Shown here: positions 31,996 through 42,400 of the stretch, in pieces
Layout: every line of letters begins with the position of its first letter
Position numbering within the stretch: position 1 is the first letter of the stretch
Source: a virus
Length of the DNA: 64,000 bases
IMG/VR virus record: IMGVR_UViG_3300025000_000061
Span: 62,001 to 126,000 of that record
Direction: 5' to 3' (one strand)
Program-made: the position numbers and the translations under genes
The notes under the pieces: model-generated
What the model was told of the DNA's origin: nothing
The model's database searches: none
What the model saw: the letters and a program-made list of their open reading frames with translations, nothing else

Positions 31996-32268
31996 ATGGT
32001 AGAAATTAAAGTCAATCCGTACAAATCAGTTGTGGTTTTAGACAGTGAAGGTGAAGAAATCACTATTTCAGAAGGAGATCAAGTACAATTCTGCCTTGAT
32101 TCTGGATTAGTAAAGAAAGGGAGAATCACAAAATTACAAGGAAAGGGTGATAAATTAAAAATACAATTGTTGCCTAGTGAAAAAGAATGTGAGGAAATTT
32201 GGCCTATAGTTGTGATAAGTGATGGAAGTTTGAAGTTACAAGATGATAGTGATGAAGAAGATGAATAA
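31996..32268 (+). CDS. hypothetical barrel protein with acidic tail
   Basis: 90 residues, first gene of the replication operon, behind AAAAGGAGAAATG. The core looks like a small SH3/KOW-type barrel (EGDQVQFCLDSGLVKKGRITKL, DKLKIQLLP). The last 10 residues are almost all Asp/Glu. A role in replication or transcription is suggested only by position. Confidence 0.76.
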   Translation: MVEIKVNPYKSVVVLDSEGEEITISEGDQVQFCLDSGLVKKGRITKLQGKGDKLKIQLLPSEKECEEIWPIVVISDGSLKLQDDSDEEDE

Positions 32269-32336
32269 GGGTTAAGATTTAGTTAAATTAGTAAATTAAT
32301 AAAATAAAATAAATAAAATGGAGGAATATTATACAT

Positions 32337-33326
32337 ATGGCTAAAACTAAACATGGTTTACAAGAAACAGTTGGTGTCTATCAAATTAGAGGAATTGTTA
32401 ATGGAACAGAGAAGGAAAAATTCTATGTAGAAAAGAAAACTAAAACTCAAAAAGATATGAGAATGATTAATTTTGGATTGGAAATAGAACCTAATAAAAA
32501 TATCTATTTTAATCTCAATGGTATGGTTAAAGATGAAGTGTATTTTTCTACCAAAGATAACGAAGGTAAAACTGTTACTGAAAAAGTTAAATGGGACAAA
32601 AGAAAAACATTTAATAAAGAAAATTATAATCTCATAGGTCTTAGAATTGGTCTTGAAAAAGATAATGATGGTAAAAATATTCAAGAAACATTAGTTGAAT
32701 TTGATGCCTGTGAAAAAATTAGTAAATTGCTTAATGATGATATGAGTGTTTTTACTAAAGGCAAAATTGAATTTGGTAGTTTCGATGGAAAAGACAATAA
32801 AGTTCGTACTATAAAATTTATACCTCAACAAATGTCTTTATGTTCTAAAGATATTGATTTTACAGATGAAAATTTTGAAATCAAATCTGATTTTAGTCAA
32901 CAAATAGTTTTTATGGGTATTGAAAAGAAAGACGATGTTTTTATTGTTAAGGCGAAAATTATTACTTATTCATCTATTGAAGAAACGGAATTTATTATTA
33001 AGGATAAAGATTTAGCACAGTTGTTTAAACAAAAACTAAAACCTTACAATGCTATTCAGGTACATGGGCATATTGAAGTAGCTGAAAATGTTGAGGAAAT
33101 AAAAGATGATGATACTTGGGGTGAAAGTGATCCAACTCAAAGAATAAATACCCCTACACGTAGAGATTTAGTTATAACTGGTGCTAAAGGTAAAACTCTT
33201 GATACAACAACTTATACTAAAGAATTAATTGAGGAAGCAATTCAAAAGTTAGAACAATCCAATAATGCACAAGGGGATTGGGGTTCTAGTAATAGTGTTA
33301 CTGATGCAGAAGATGATGAATGGTAG
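32337..33326 (+). CDS. probable single-stranded DNA-binding protein
   Basis: 329 residues, beta-rich, with two regions that look like OB folds (about 10-160 and 170-250), then a low-complexity linker and an acidic tail ending DAEDDEW. Acidic C-terminal tails with a terminal aromatic are typical of SSBs, which use them to recruit partners. It is followed immediately by a Sak4-like ATPase, a pair seen in other phage recombination/replication modules. No sequence signature proves SSB function, so this is inferred from architecture and context. Confidence 0.66.
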   Translation: MAKTKHGLQETVGVYQIRGIVNGTEKEKFYVEKKTKTQKDMRMINFGLEIEPNKNIYFNLNGMVKDEVYFSTKDNEGKTVTEKVKWDKRKTFNKENYNLIGLRIGLEKDNDGKNIQETLVEFDACEKISKLLNDDMSVFTKGKIEFGSFDGKDNKVRTIKFIPQQMSLCSKDIDFTDENFEIKSDFSQQIVFMGIEKKDDVFIVKAKIITYSSIEETEFIIKDKDLAQLFKQKLKPYNAIQVHGHIEVAENVEEIKDDDTWGESDPTQRINTPTRRDLVITGAKGKTLDTTTYTKELIEEAIQKLEQSNNAQGDWGSSNSVTDAEDDEW

Positions 33327-33390
33327 AAATACCATTCATAAATAAATTATTAATTAATAAAATAAAAATAAATGGAGGAATATTATACAT

Positions 33391-34548
33391 ATGGCAACTG
33401 CAAGAAAAGGTGGCAAAGTTCAAAGTAAAATTCAAATGTTATTGTTTGGACTTCAAGGATCAGGGAAAAGTACTATTGCATCACAATTTTTATATTTAAA
33501 ACGTCCAGATGGAAAACCATTAAGAGTTTTATATTTAGATGGAGAATCTGGCTCAATTGACGATATGCTTGAAGCAATAGAAAATGATAATATAAATTTA
33601 GAAAATTTATATATTGTTTATACTCAATCATTAAAAGAAGTAAATCAATACATAGAAAAAGCAACAAAAAAAGAACCATTTTATGAACTTGATGATAAGG
33701 GAAAAGAAGATTTTGACAAAATGATATTAGATGCAGATGGTGAACAATTTATACCAGATGCTATTGTTGTTGATGGAACGTCAGTTTTAAATTTGGCAGT
33801 AAAACAAGGTATAATTGAATTTAGTAAAAAAAGAGCAAATGTTAAAGCAGAAAGAGATAAATTACTAGGTGAAGAAAAATTCGTAAAAGTTGAAGGAGCA
33901 GGTATTGAATTAAAAGACTATAATACCATTAATTTTAAAGGACAAGATTTAGTATTAACCTTAACTGGAAGTGGATTGCATTATATTGTTACTGCCAGAG
34001 AAGTTGATGAAAAAATATCTATTAAAGATTCTGAAGGGAAAATTACTTCTATTTCAACTGGTAAAAAGATACCAGAAGGATTTAAAGGTATGGGATATAA
34101 TGTAAAAACAGAAATGAGATTGTTTAGAGAAGAAGATGATATGGAGTTAGTTAAAGCACATGTTATTAAAGACAGAACTAAAACATATCAAAACGGTGAA
34201 ATAGTAGAAGACCCTTCATTGTTTGCTTTTCAAACAGTAATTGATAAAACTAAAGATCATAAAGATGTTGTTGTGCAAAATAGATTGCATGATGCTATTA
34301 AACAAGAATTAAAAGAGACTGAAAAAGAAATATTGGGTAACGAAATTGACGAAGAAACAATTGACAAAAATAATATTGATGATATTGAAATATTAAAAAA
34401 TCAATTAATGGATAAATTAAAGTCCTTAAGTCCTAAAGAAAAGGAAACTGCTAAAGAAAAACTTAGAGTTAAGGGATTACCTATTAGTTTTAAAAGTGTA
34501 ACTAATATAGATATTATTAAAAATGCTTTGTTAGTAATGGAAGAATAG
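33391..34548 (+). CDS. Sak4/RecA-like ATPase
   Basis: 385 residues. The N-terminal P-loop LLFGLQGSGKSTIA (about 17-30), VLYLDGESGS and the Walker B-like IVVDGTSVLNL place it in the RecA-like AAA_24/Sak4 group of single-strand annealing ATPases. The C-terminal 100 residues are charged and probably bind partners. The position after the SSB-like gene supports a recombination or replication-mediator role. It shares a 26-bp identical initiation region with that gene. Alternative: another RecA-fold ATPase of unknown role. Confidence 0.78.
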   Translation: MATARKGGKVQSKIQMLLFGLQGSGKSTIASQFLYLKRPDGKPLRVLYLDGESGSIDDMLEAIENDNINLENLYIVYTQSLKEVNQYIEKATKKEPFYELDDKGKEDFDKMILDADGEQFIPDAIVVDGTSVLNLAVKQGIIEFSKKRANVKAERDKLLGEEKFVKVEGAGIELKDYNTINFKGQDLVLTLTGSGLHYIVTAREVDEKISIKDSEGKITSISTGKKIPEGFKGMGYNVKTEMRLFREEDDMELVKAHVIKDRTKTYQNGEIVEDPSLFAFQTVIDKTKDHKDVVVQNRLHDAIKQELKETEKEILGNEIDEETIDKNNIDDIEILKNQLMDKLKSLSPKEKETAKEKLRVKGLPISFKSVTNIDIIKNALLVMEE

Positions 34549-34564
34549 AATAATATATAATATT

Positions 34565-34603
34565 ATATAAGCCAAGATTATTATTTTCTTGGCTTATATT
34601 TTA
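34565..34603 (+). terminator. rho-independent-like terminator inside the replication operon
   Basis: ATATAAGCCAAG and CTTGGCTTATAT form a perfect 12-bp stem with an 11-base loop, followed by TTTA. No promoter is seen after it, so it probably attenuates rather than ends the operon. Confidence 0.65.
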
Positions 34604-34618
34604 ATAAAGGTGGGAATT

Positions 34619-35056
34619 ATGGCAAAAAAATTTGATAGAAAAATTTTATTTAATTATCTACAAGATAAATATGGTATTACCAAATTACCAAAACATTTCT
34701 TTATTAAAATGTCCAATATTTTTAATGGTAAATTAGATGGTTTATCAAAACCTATTTTACCTGAACATATGTATGATATGTGGATAAAAAAATCTGCTTA
34801 TTTAGACAAGATTAATAATAATAATATTACTAAAGGAAAAAAAATGGATGCATATGTTAGGTTAAATTATGACTTAGCTGTACTAATGTCTAAATATGAT
34901 AATTATTTAGAATGGTTAGATAAACAAAAAGCATTATCTTCAGAAAATGAAAGTTTAAAAGAAAATGTTTCTGTTACTGATATATTATATAAACAAAATA
35001 ATAATGAAGTAATAAATAATAATAGTATAGAAGATTTATTGGATGATTTAATATAA
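34619..35056 (+). CDS. hypothetical protein, replication operon
   Basis: 145 residues from ATG 34619 behind AAAGGTGGG. A TTG 30 bases upstream lies in the terminator stem and is rejected. Helical, with a Trp/Lys-rich middle and a C-terminal acidic motif IEDLLDDLI of the kind that docks onto partners. The position just before the helicase makes a helicase loader or adaptor possible, but this is only inference. Confidence 0.74.
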   Translation: MAKKFDRKILFNYLQDKYGITKLPKHFFIKMSNIFNGKLDGLSKPILPEHMYDMWIKKSAYLDKINNNNITKGKKMDAYVRLNYDLAVLMSKYDNYLEWLDKQKALSSENESLKENVSVTDILYKQNNNEVINNNSIEDLLDDLI

Positions 35057-35071
35057 AGGACGTTGATATAT

Positions 35072-36661
35072 TTGAATAACGATTTAGGAGATTTAAAAGA
35101 TGTTTTAATTAATGTTCAAAATGAAATGTTATTAACAGGATGTTTCTATAAAGAACCTGATTTATACATAAAATATGGTCATTTTATTAGAAGTAAATAT
35201 GATTATGCTGATGATGCAATGAAATTTTATTATGATTGTTTTGAATTAATGTATAAAACATTTTCTCAAACAGTTGACGAATTTAAAGTAAATACATTTA
35301 TGACACAAGATGCAGAAAGATTTAAAATTTATAGTAATTATGGTAGATACGAAACAATAAAAAAAATAATGGATATTGTAGATACTAACGATGTTGATAA
35401 TTATTTTGAAACAGTTAAAAAATATTCTTTAGCAAGGGAATACCATAGAAAAGGTTATCCAATTCAAAAAATGGTTAAACATCCTCGTTTTCAATCAATG
35501 ACAGCAGAACAAGTTTATAAAACTATTAAAGCAGGAGCAGATAAAGTTAGTACAGTAATATTATGCAATAAAGAAAGTATTGTTATTAATAGTGGAGTAA
35601 GTGATACAATAGATAATTATTTAATTACTCCACAGATGGGTTTAATAACATCTTGGCATATGTTTAATGAAATGTTTAGAGGTTGTAGATTAGGAAAAGT
35701 ATTATTTGATGGTTTATTATCAAATGAAGGTAAAACAAGAAAATTAATGTTATTAGCAGCTTATATAACATTAATAAAAAATGAAAAATTTTTTTTAGCA
35801 AGTAATGAAATGGATGAAGAAGATTTAAGGAGTTGTTTAATAACTACAGTTTTAAATAATAAAGAATTTAAAGAAGTACATGGTATTAATATAACTAAAA
35901 AAGAAAGAGAAGTTGTTCTAGGATTATATAAAGATGACAAAACTAATGAATTTATACATAGATATGCAAATGAAAAGGGAGAATTTATTGAAAGTAAAGA
36001 AGAATATATAAAGAGAGTTGTTAAAAATTCTAAAGAATATCAATTAGTTCAAAAAGTTGCTCAATGGGTTGATAGTAAAAGAGAAACACAATTATTTTTT
36101 AAAGATGTTGGTAATGACTATTCTGATGTAGCATTAGAATTTGAATTTAAGAAACATCAAATGATTTATGGTATTAAATATGGTGGATATGATACACTTA
36201 AAGGATTTCATGTTGATGATTGGCAAACTATAAAACAAACTGCAACAAAATTAAAAGAATTAATGAAAGAAATTGGTATGTTTTTATATGCTGTATTCCA
36301 ATTAACTGATGATGCAGTATTTACAGATATATTTGATTTAAGTAGTAACAATATAGCTAATTGTAAACAAATTAAACATATTGCTGATCATTTAAGTATG
36401 GGTAAAAGATTAAATAAAGAAGATTATCATAAGTATAAATATATACCTATAGGATGTTGGGGGCAAGAAACATTTGAAAATCTTAATCCTAACAAAACTT
36501 ATTATGGTGTAAAAGTAGATAAAAATCGTGGTGGTAACAAATCAGGAATAATGCTTTTTGATGTTAATTTAGATTATAATACATGGGAAAATATTGGAGC
36601 ATTAGTAAAAACAAATTATAATATTAATGAAACTAAAAAAAATAAAAATAAAAAAGGATAA
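35072..36661 (+). CDS. DnaB-like replicative helicase
   Basis: About 529 residues. TTG 35072 is better spaced from AAAGGACG than TTG 35063. The N-terminal 170 residues are helical. The core has LITSWHMFNEMFRGCRLGKVLFDGLLSNEGKTRKLM-type Walker A context, with NEGKT in place of the usual GxGKT. FFLASNEMDEEDLRSCL fits the strand-helix after it, and a C-terminal LTDDAVFTDIFDLSSNNIANCKQIKHIAD fits motif H3/H4 of DnaB-type ATPases. Directly upstream of primase and the polymerase, the usual place of the fork helicase. The divergent P-loop keeps confidence moderate. Confidence 0.66.
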   Translation: MNNDLGDLKDVLINVQNEMLLTGCFYKEPDLYIKYGHFIRSKYDYADDAMKFYYDCFELMYKTFSQTVDEFKVNTFMTQDAERFKIYSNYGRYETIKKIMDIVDTNDVDNYFETVKKYSLAREYHRKGYPIQKMVKHPRFQSMTAEQVYKTIKAGADKVSTVILCNKESIVINSGVSDTIDNYLITPQMGLITSWHMFNEMFRGCRLGKVLFDGLLSNEGKTRKLMLLAAYITLIKNEKFFLASNEMDEEDLRSCLITTVLNNKEFKEVHGINITKKEREVVLGLYKDDKTNEFIHRYANEKGEFIESKEEYIKRVVKNSKEYQLVQKVAQWVDSKRETQLFFKDVGNDYSDVALEFEFKKHQMIYGIKYGGYDTLKGFHVDDWQTIKQTATKLKELMKEIGMFLYAVFQLTDDAVFTDIFDLSSNNIANCKQIKHIADHLSMGKRLNKEDYHKYKYIPIGCWGQETFENLNPNKTYYGVKVDKNRGGNKSGIMLFDVNLDYNTWENIGALVKTNYNINETKKNKNKKG

Positions 36662-36669
36662 TAATTGTT

Positions 36670-37713
36670 ATGGATATAAAAAGATTAAAACAATATATTT
36701 TCAACAATAATAAAGTAGATTATATTCTTTCACAAATTGGTTGTAAAAATATTGTTAGACATAATGATTATTATACATGTGCAAATTATGATGGAGATAA
36801 TACTAAGGCTATATGTCAATATTTTAATTCTGAATATCTGAATTGTATAAATTATACTAGAGATATTAAATACAATAAGACAAATAATCATTCAACTAGT
36901 ATAATAGACCTTGTTTGTTACAATAAAAAAATAAATATTTTTCAATGTGTTAAATATCTTTGTGATATTTTGGGATTAGATTATTATGAAATGGAAAACG
37001 AGGATGATATACCTGAAAGTTTAAAAATGCTTCAAATGCTTTATGATATGAAATCTGGTGAATATATTGAAGAAAATTATAAATTACAACCAATAAGTGA
37101 AAAAATACTTAAATATTATAAACCGTATGTTAATGATATGTTTGCTAATGACAACATATCTTATGAAATACAAAAATATTTTGAAATAGGTTATGACGAT
37201 GAAACTAATTATATAACTATTCCTATTAGAGATGAACTTGACAATTTGGTAGGAGTAAAAGGAAGATATTTTGGAAATAACAATGAAGTTGAAAATAAAT
37301 ATATTGCATTAGAAAGATATGCGAAATCAAAAATATTATATGGATTAAATAAATCAATTAGACATATAAAAAATAGTGGAAAATGTTATATTTTAGAGGC
37401 TGAAAAATCAGTAATGAAATTATTTGGTTATGGATATTTAAATTGTGTTTCAATAGGAGGGCATCAAATATCAAGAACACAATTAAATAAGTTAGTAGGT
37501 ATGTGTATTGATATTATAATTTGTTTCGATAAAGATGTAGAAAAAAATATTATATTAAATGAATGTAAAAAAATAAAAGAAAAAGGAGTAAATAAAGTAT
37601 TTTATTTATTAGACAAAGATAATATTTTAGAAGAAAAAGAAGCACCATGCGATGATCCAAAAAGGTGGGAAATATTATTACATAATAATATTTACGAATA
37701 TAAAGAAAATTAA
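36670..37713 (+). CDS. DnaG-like DNA primase
   Basis: 347 residues. The N-terminal 110 residues carry scattered Cys and His (GCKNIVRHNDYYTC, CQYF, LVCYNKKINIFQCVKYLCDIL) resembling a degenerate CHC2 zinc domain followed by its helix. The TOPRIM part has the Glu motif YILEAEKSVMKL and the acidic motif IIICFDKDVEKN. Makes RNA primers for the polymerase III-type enzyme downstream. Shorter than cellular DnaG because the C-terminal helicase-binding domain is missing. Confidence 0.87.
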   Translation: MDIKRLKQYIFNNNKVDYILSQIGCKNIVRHNDYYTCANYDGDNTKAICQYFNSEYLNCINYTRDIKYNKTNNHSTSIIDLVCYNKKINIFQCVKYLCDILGLDYYEMENEDDIPESLKMLQMLYDMKSGEYIEENYKLQPISEKILKYYKPYVNDMFANDNISYEIQKYFEIGYDDETNYITIPIRDELDNLVGVKGRYFGNNNEVENKYIALERYAKSKILYGLNKSIRHIKNSGKCYILEAEKSVMKLFGYGYLNCVSIGGHQISRTQLNKLVGMCIDIIICFDKDVEKNIILNECKKIKEKGVNKVFYLLDKDNILEEKEAPCDDPKRWEILLHNNIYEYKEN

Positions 37714-37729
37714 ATAGAAGGAGAATAAA

Positions 37730-39487
37730 ATGGATTATATACTTATAGGGAATAATGATATACATAATATTAAAGAGACAATATTAAAAAATCGTGGTAT
37801 TAAAGATATTGATACATATTTAAATTTAAATCAAAATGTACTTTATGATTATTCATTATTAGATAATATAAACAAAGGAGTAGAATTATTAAAAAAAATA
37901 ATAGAAAATAAATTACCTATATATATAGTAGTTGATTGTGATCCTGATGGGTATTGTAGTGCAAGTATTTTATATGATTATATAAAAACAAATTTAAATT
38001 ATACAAATTTAATATATATATTACAAGAAGGCAAAAAACATGGATTATCAAAAGAAGTAATGAATATTTTATTAGCAGAAGATCAGAAAATAGGATTAAT
38101 AGTATTACCAGATGCAGGTACAAATGATATAAAACAATGCAAAGAATTATTTGATATTGGTTATAGTATTTTAATTTTAGACCATCACCAAAAGGAAGAA
38201 GATAATTCATTCGCCATTGTCATAAATAATCAAGCATGTGATTATCCAAATAAAAATTTATGTGGGGCAGGAATTGTATATAGATTTTTATGTGCTTTAG
38301 ATGATGAATATTGGTTATCAAATGCCAATGATTATATTGATTTAGTTGCTTTAGCTAATATATCAGATGTTATGGATTTAAGAGAATGTGAAACTAAATA
38401 TTTAGTTGATACTGGATTAAATAATATAGTCCATCCTTTATTTTTAGCATTGTTAAATAGACAAAATTATAGTATTAAAAATATAGAATTTCCAACAATT
38501 AATGATATTTCTTTTTACATAACTCCTTTAATAAATGCAATGATAAGAATTGGTACGAAAGACGAAAAAGATTTAATGTTTAAAGCATTTATTAAAGAAT
38601 ATGATGAATTTGAATACAAACCTAGAAAATCAAAAAATAATCCAGAACCAACAATAATTATGGAATCAATTTATGATAGAGTTGCTAGATTTTGTATAAA
38701 TAATAAAAGTAAGCAAGCAAAAATACAAAATAAAAGTGTAGATGAAATATTAACTGTTTATGATGAAAGTAATAAAGTAAATTCAATTTGTTTTATTAAT
38801 GCTACTAAATTTGAAAATGTATCTAAAGATTTAACTGGTCTTATTGCAATTAAAATAGCAGATAAATATAGTAAACCTTGTCTAATATTAAGAAAAGATA
38901 AATATAAAAGTAATGATAGTGACATAATTTTTAGTGGAAGTGCTAGAAATATTAATGATAGTTTTATAGAAGATTTAAAATCTGAACTTGAAAACAGTAG
39001 TTTATTTGAGTCATGTACTGGACATTCTAATGCCTTTGGTACTTCAATTAAAAAAGATAATATACCTATAGCAATACAATATTTTAATAATAAATTTAAT
39101 AATATAAGTAATATAAAAACTCATAAAGTAGATTTTATTTTTGATAAAAATATAAATTATAAAGTAATTAAAGATATATATAGTATTAAACATTTATTTT
39201 CAGGATTTTTAAAAGAACCATTAATAGTAATTGAAAATATTAATGTAGATTTAATGAGTTTCGATATATTTGGTAGTGATGAAAAAAAACATTGGAAATT
39301 TCAAAATGATGTAATTGAATACATAAGATTTAATGTACCAGAAAATGATGAGATGCTTTTATTAGACACTTTTACTTATAGTAATATAATAATGAATATT
39401 ATAGGAAAAACAAATATTAATGTATATGGAAGTAAAACAACACCACAATTTATTATTCAAGATTATATGATTATTAATAAAGAATAG
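37730..39487 (+). CDS. RecJ-like DHH-family exonuclease
   Basis: 585 residues. IVVDCDPDGYCSASILYDY (Asp69, Asp71, Asp73), VLPDAGTND (Asp128) and ILDHHQKE (Asp151-His152-His153) are the DHH phosphoesterase motifs, and a DHHA1-like region follows (FSGSARNINDSF, CTGHSNAFG). Predicted 5'-3' single-strand DNA exonuclease for repair, recombination or primer processing at the fork. Located between primase and polymerase, which fits replication. A nanoRNase activity is less likely at this size. Confidence 0.87.
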   Translation: MDYILIGNNDIHNIKETILKNRGIKDIDTYLNLNQNVLYDYSLLDNINKGVELLKKIIENKLPIYIVVDCDPDGYCSASILYDYIKTNLNYTNLIYILQEGKKHGLSKEVMNILLAEDQKIGLIVLPDAGTNDIKQCKELFDIGYSILILDHHQKEEDNSFAIVINNQACDYPNKNLCGAGIVYRFLCALDDEYWLSNANDYIDLVALANISDVMDLRECETKYLVDTGLNNIVHPLFLALLNRQNYSIKNIEFPTINDISFYITPLINAMIRIGTKDEKDLMFKAFIKEYDEFEYKPRKSKNNPEPTIIMESIYDRVARFCINNKSKQAKIQNKSVDEILTVYDESNKVNSICFINATKFENVSKDLTGLIAIKIADKYSKPCLILRKDKYKSNDSDIIFSGSARNINDSFIEDLKSELENSSLFESCTGHSNAFGTSIKKDNIPIAIQYFNNKFNNISNIKTHKVDFIFDKNINYKVIKDIYSIKHLFSGFLKEPLIVIENINVDLMSFDIFGSDEKKHWKFQNDVIEYIRFNVPENDEMLLLDTFTYSNIIMNIIGKTNINVYGSKTTPQFIIQDYMIINKE

Positions 39488-39497
39488 GATGTGAAAT

Positions 39498-42400
39498 ATG
39501 TCAAGTAGTTTACATAATCACTCTATGTACAGTCTCCAAGATGCTTTCGGTACTCCAAAAGAAATGTTAGATAGAGCAAAGGAAATAGGATTAAAAGCAT
39601 TTGCTATCACAGAGCATGGTAATGCTTATTCTTGGGTATATTTTGATAAAATAAAAAAAGAATATCCTAAAATTAAAATTATTTATGGTGTAGAATTTTA
39701 TGAATGTTTTAATATAAATATTAAAGATAAAGATAATAAATATTTTCATTTAATTGCTCTTGCAAAAAATGAACAAGGTAGAAAATCATTAAATGAATTA
39801 ATTACTAGAAGTGAATTTGAAGGTAAATATTATAAACCTAGAGTAGATTTAAATATGTTAAAAAATCATGCAGAAAATTTAATTATATTAAGTGCATGTT
39901 TAGCAAGTAAAATATCTAGAGAAAATGATTATGATAAATGTATAGAATACATTAAAGAATATAAAAGTATTTTTCCATATTTTTATTTAGAAATGCAATC
40001 TCATAAACATGTTGATCAAGAAAAGTATAATCAAAAAATACTTAAACTATCACAAGATACAAATACTCCTTTTACAATCACAACAGACAGTCATGTTGCT
40101 ATTAAAGAACATCTAAAATATCAGGCAAGACATGTGCAAATTGCAAGAGATGCAGATACTATTTCTGAATCTTACGAAGGTTGTTATATACAATCAGATG
40201 AAGAAATTCATGAAATTATGGATAGTCAAATTGGTAAAGAAAATGTTGAATTAGGTTTAAAAACTTCTGATGATATAGCAGATTTAATTGAAATAGTAAG
40301 TATGCCATTTCAAGAACCTCAATTGCCAACATTTCCTTTACCAGATGGATTTAAAACTAATAAAGAATATCTTCAACATTTAACGCAAATTGGTTGGATT
40401 AATAGAAAATATGACAAACGAACAACAAAAGAACAAGAAGTAAGAAAAGAAAGACTGGAATATGAGTTGGATATTATAGATAAAATGGGATATTGCGGAT
40501 ATTTTCTTATAGTATGTGATTATATTAATTTCTGTAAAGAAAATAATTATCCTATTGGTTCGAGAGGTTCAGCAGGTGGAAGTTTGGTATGTTATTTATT
40601 AGGTATTTCTACTTTAGATCCAATTGATTATAATTTGATTTTTGAAAGATTTTTAAATCCAGAAAGAGTATCAATGCCTGACATAGACCTCGATTTTGCA
40701 TATAAAGAAAAAGTTATTGAATATTTAATGCAAAAATATGGTGAATTAAGAGTGTGTCAAGTATTAAATTTAGCATCAATAACACCTGTAGTAGCAATTA
40801 AAGATGTTGGAAGAGTATTAAAAGATGAAAATGGGAAACCACTTATATCTAGTGCGACAATAAATAGTATAAGTAAATTGTTTACTGAAAAAGAATTTGA
40901 TAAATGTATGGAAATTAATGATACTGCCATAAAAAAATATACTAGTGAAATTTATAATGAATTATTTGATATTGCAAAAATGTTAAGTGGCAGAATAAGA
41001 CATGTTTCAACTCATGCAGGAGGAGTTGGAATTGTTGATACTTCAATATTTGATTATATGCCAATGAAATTAGGAGATAAAGGAGAACATGTAATTCAAG
41101 TTGATAAAGTAATGATAGAAGAAATAGGTATCATTAAATTTGATATTTTAGGATTAAATACACTTGTAATTATTGATGGTGTTAAAAAACGTGTTGGACT
41201 TAGTGATTGGGATATAGACCCTAATAATCTAGAATTTTTACATGATGAAAAAATGTATCAATTGCTACAAAGTGGAAAAACAAATAATGTATTTCAAGTT
41301 GAATCGCAAGGAATGAAAGATTTATTATTAAGACTTAAACCAACGTCATTAGAAGATATTTCAGCAGTTTTAGCACTATATCGTCCAGATAGTATGAGTT
41401 ATTTAGAAGATTATATTTATTATAAACACCATCAAGATGAAATTAGATATATACATGAAGATATGATACCAATATTAAAAACTACTAATGCTCAAATGAT
41501 TTATCAAGAGCAATTAATGGAAATAGTAAGAACATTTGGTGGAAGAACATATGGTGGTAGTGACAAATTTAGAAAGGGGATCGGTAAAAAAGACCCCGAA
41601 CTTGTTAAAAAAGAATCTGATAAATTATATGAAGAAATAATAAACAATAATTATGATGAAAAAATAGCTAAAATAATTAGTGATGATTTACGTTCTAAAG
41701 GATCTTATATGTTTAACAAATCGCATTCCGCATTATATGGTGTCACTACACTTCAAACAGCATATTTAAAAGCACATTATCCAGTTGAATTTTATTGTGA
41801 AGTATTTAATGCTTGTGAAGGTAATAATGGTAAACTTAACAAATATTTAGTTGAAGCACAGGAATTAAATATTAAAGTTTTACCTCCACATATAAATAAA
41901 TCAGATTATAAGTTCAATGTTCATGATGGACAAATATTATTTGGTCTTAATTCTATAAATCAAGTTGGAGAAAAAATTGTAGAAAATATTATAGAAGAGC
42001 GTAGTAATGGTAAATATGAAGGTTTAGATAATTTTATGAATAGAGTATTAAATATTTCAATTGCACAATTAGTAATGTTAATTAAATCTGGTGCATTACC
42101 AACAAAAAATAAAAATAATATGTTATTAAGATGTGCTGATAGATATACACAATCAGAAAAAGAATATAAATCTTATACAGATGTTAAAAGTTTACCTTCA
42201 TTACTAGAATTAAAAACAAAATGGGGTATAGATACAGATACTATTAAAGATAAACAAGAAAGACTAGTATTATATAATCAAAAAAGAAAGATAGAACATG
42301 AAACAATAAAATATCAAGAATGGATAAAAAAAATAAATGATAATAAAAAAGAAGCAATAGAAATATTTAAAAATAAGTATATGCAAAATGAACAGTTTTG

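Noticed and set aside
31889-32002. 37-codon very basic open frame after the replication promoter
   Set aside because: The TTG follows GGAGGG with almost no spacing and the purine-rich leader gives Lys/Arg/Glu codons by composition alone. It is more likely an untranslated leader.
34589-34618. Upstream TTG start for the gene at 34619
   Set aside because: It lies inside the terminator stem and has no ribosome binding site.
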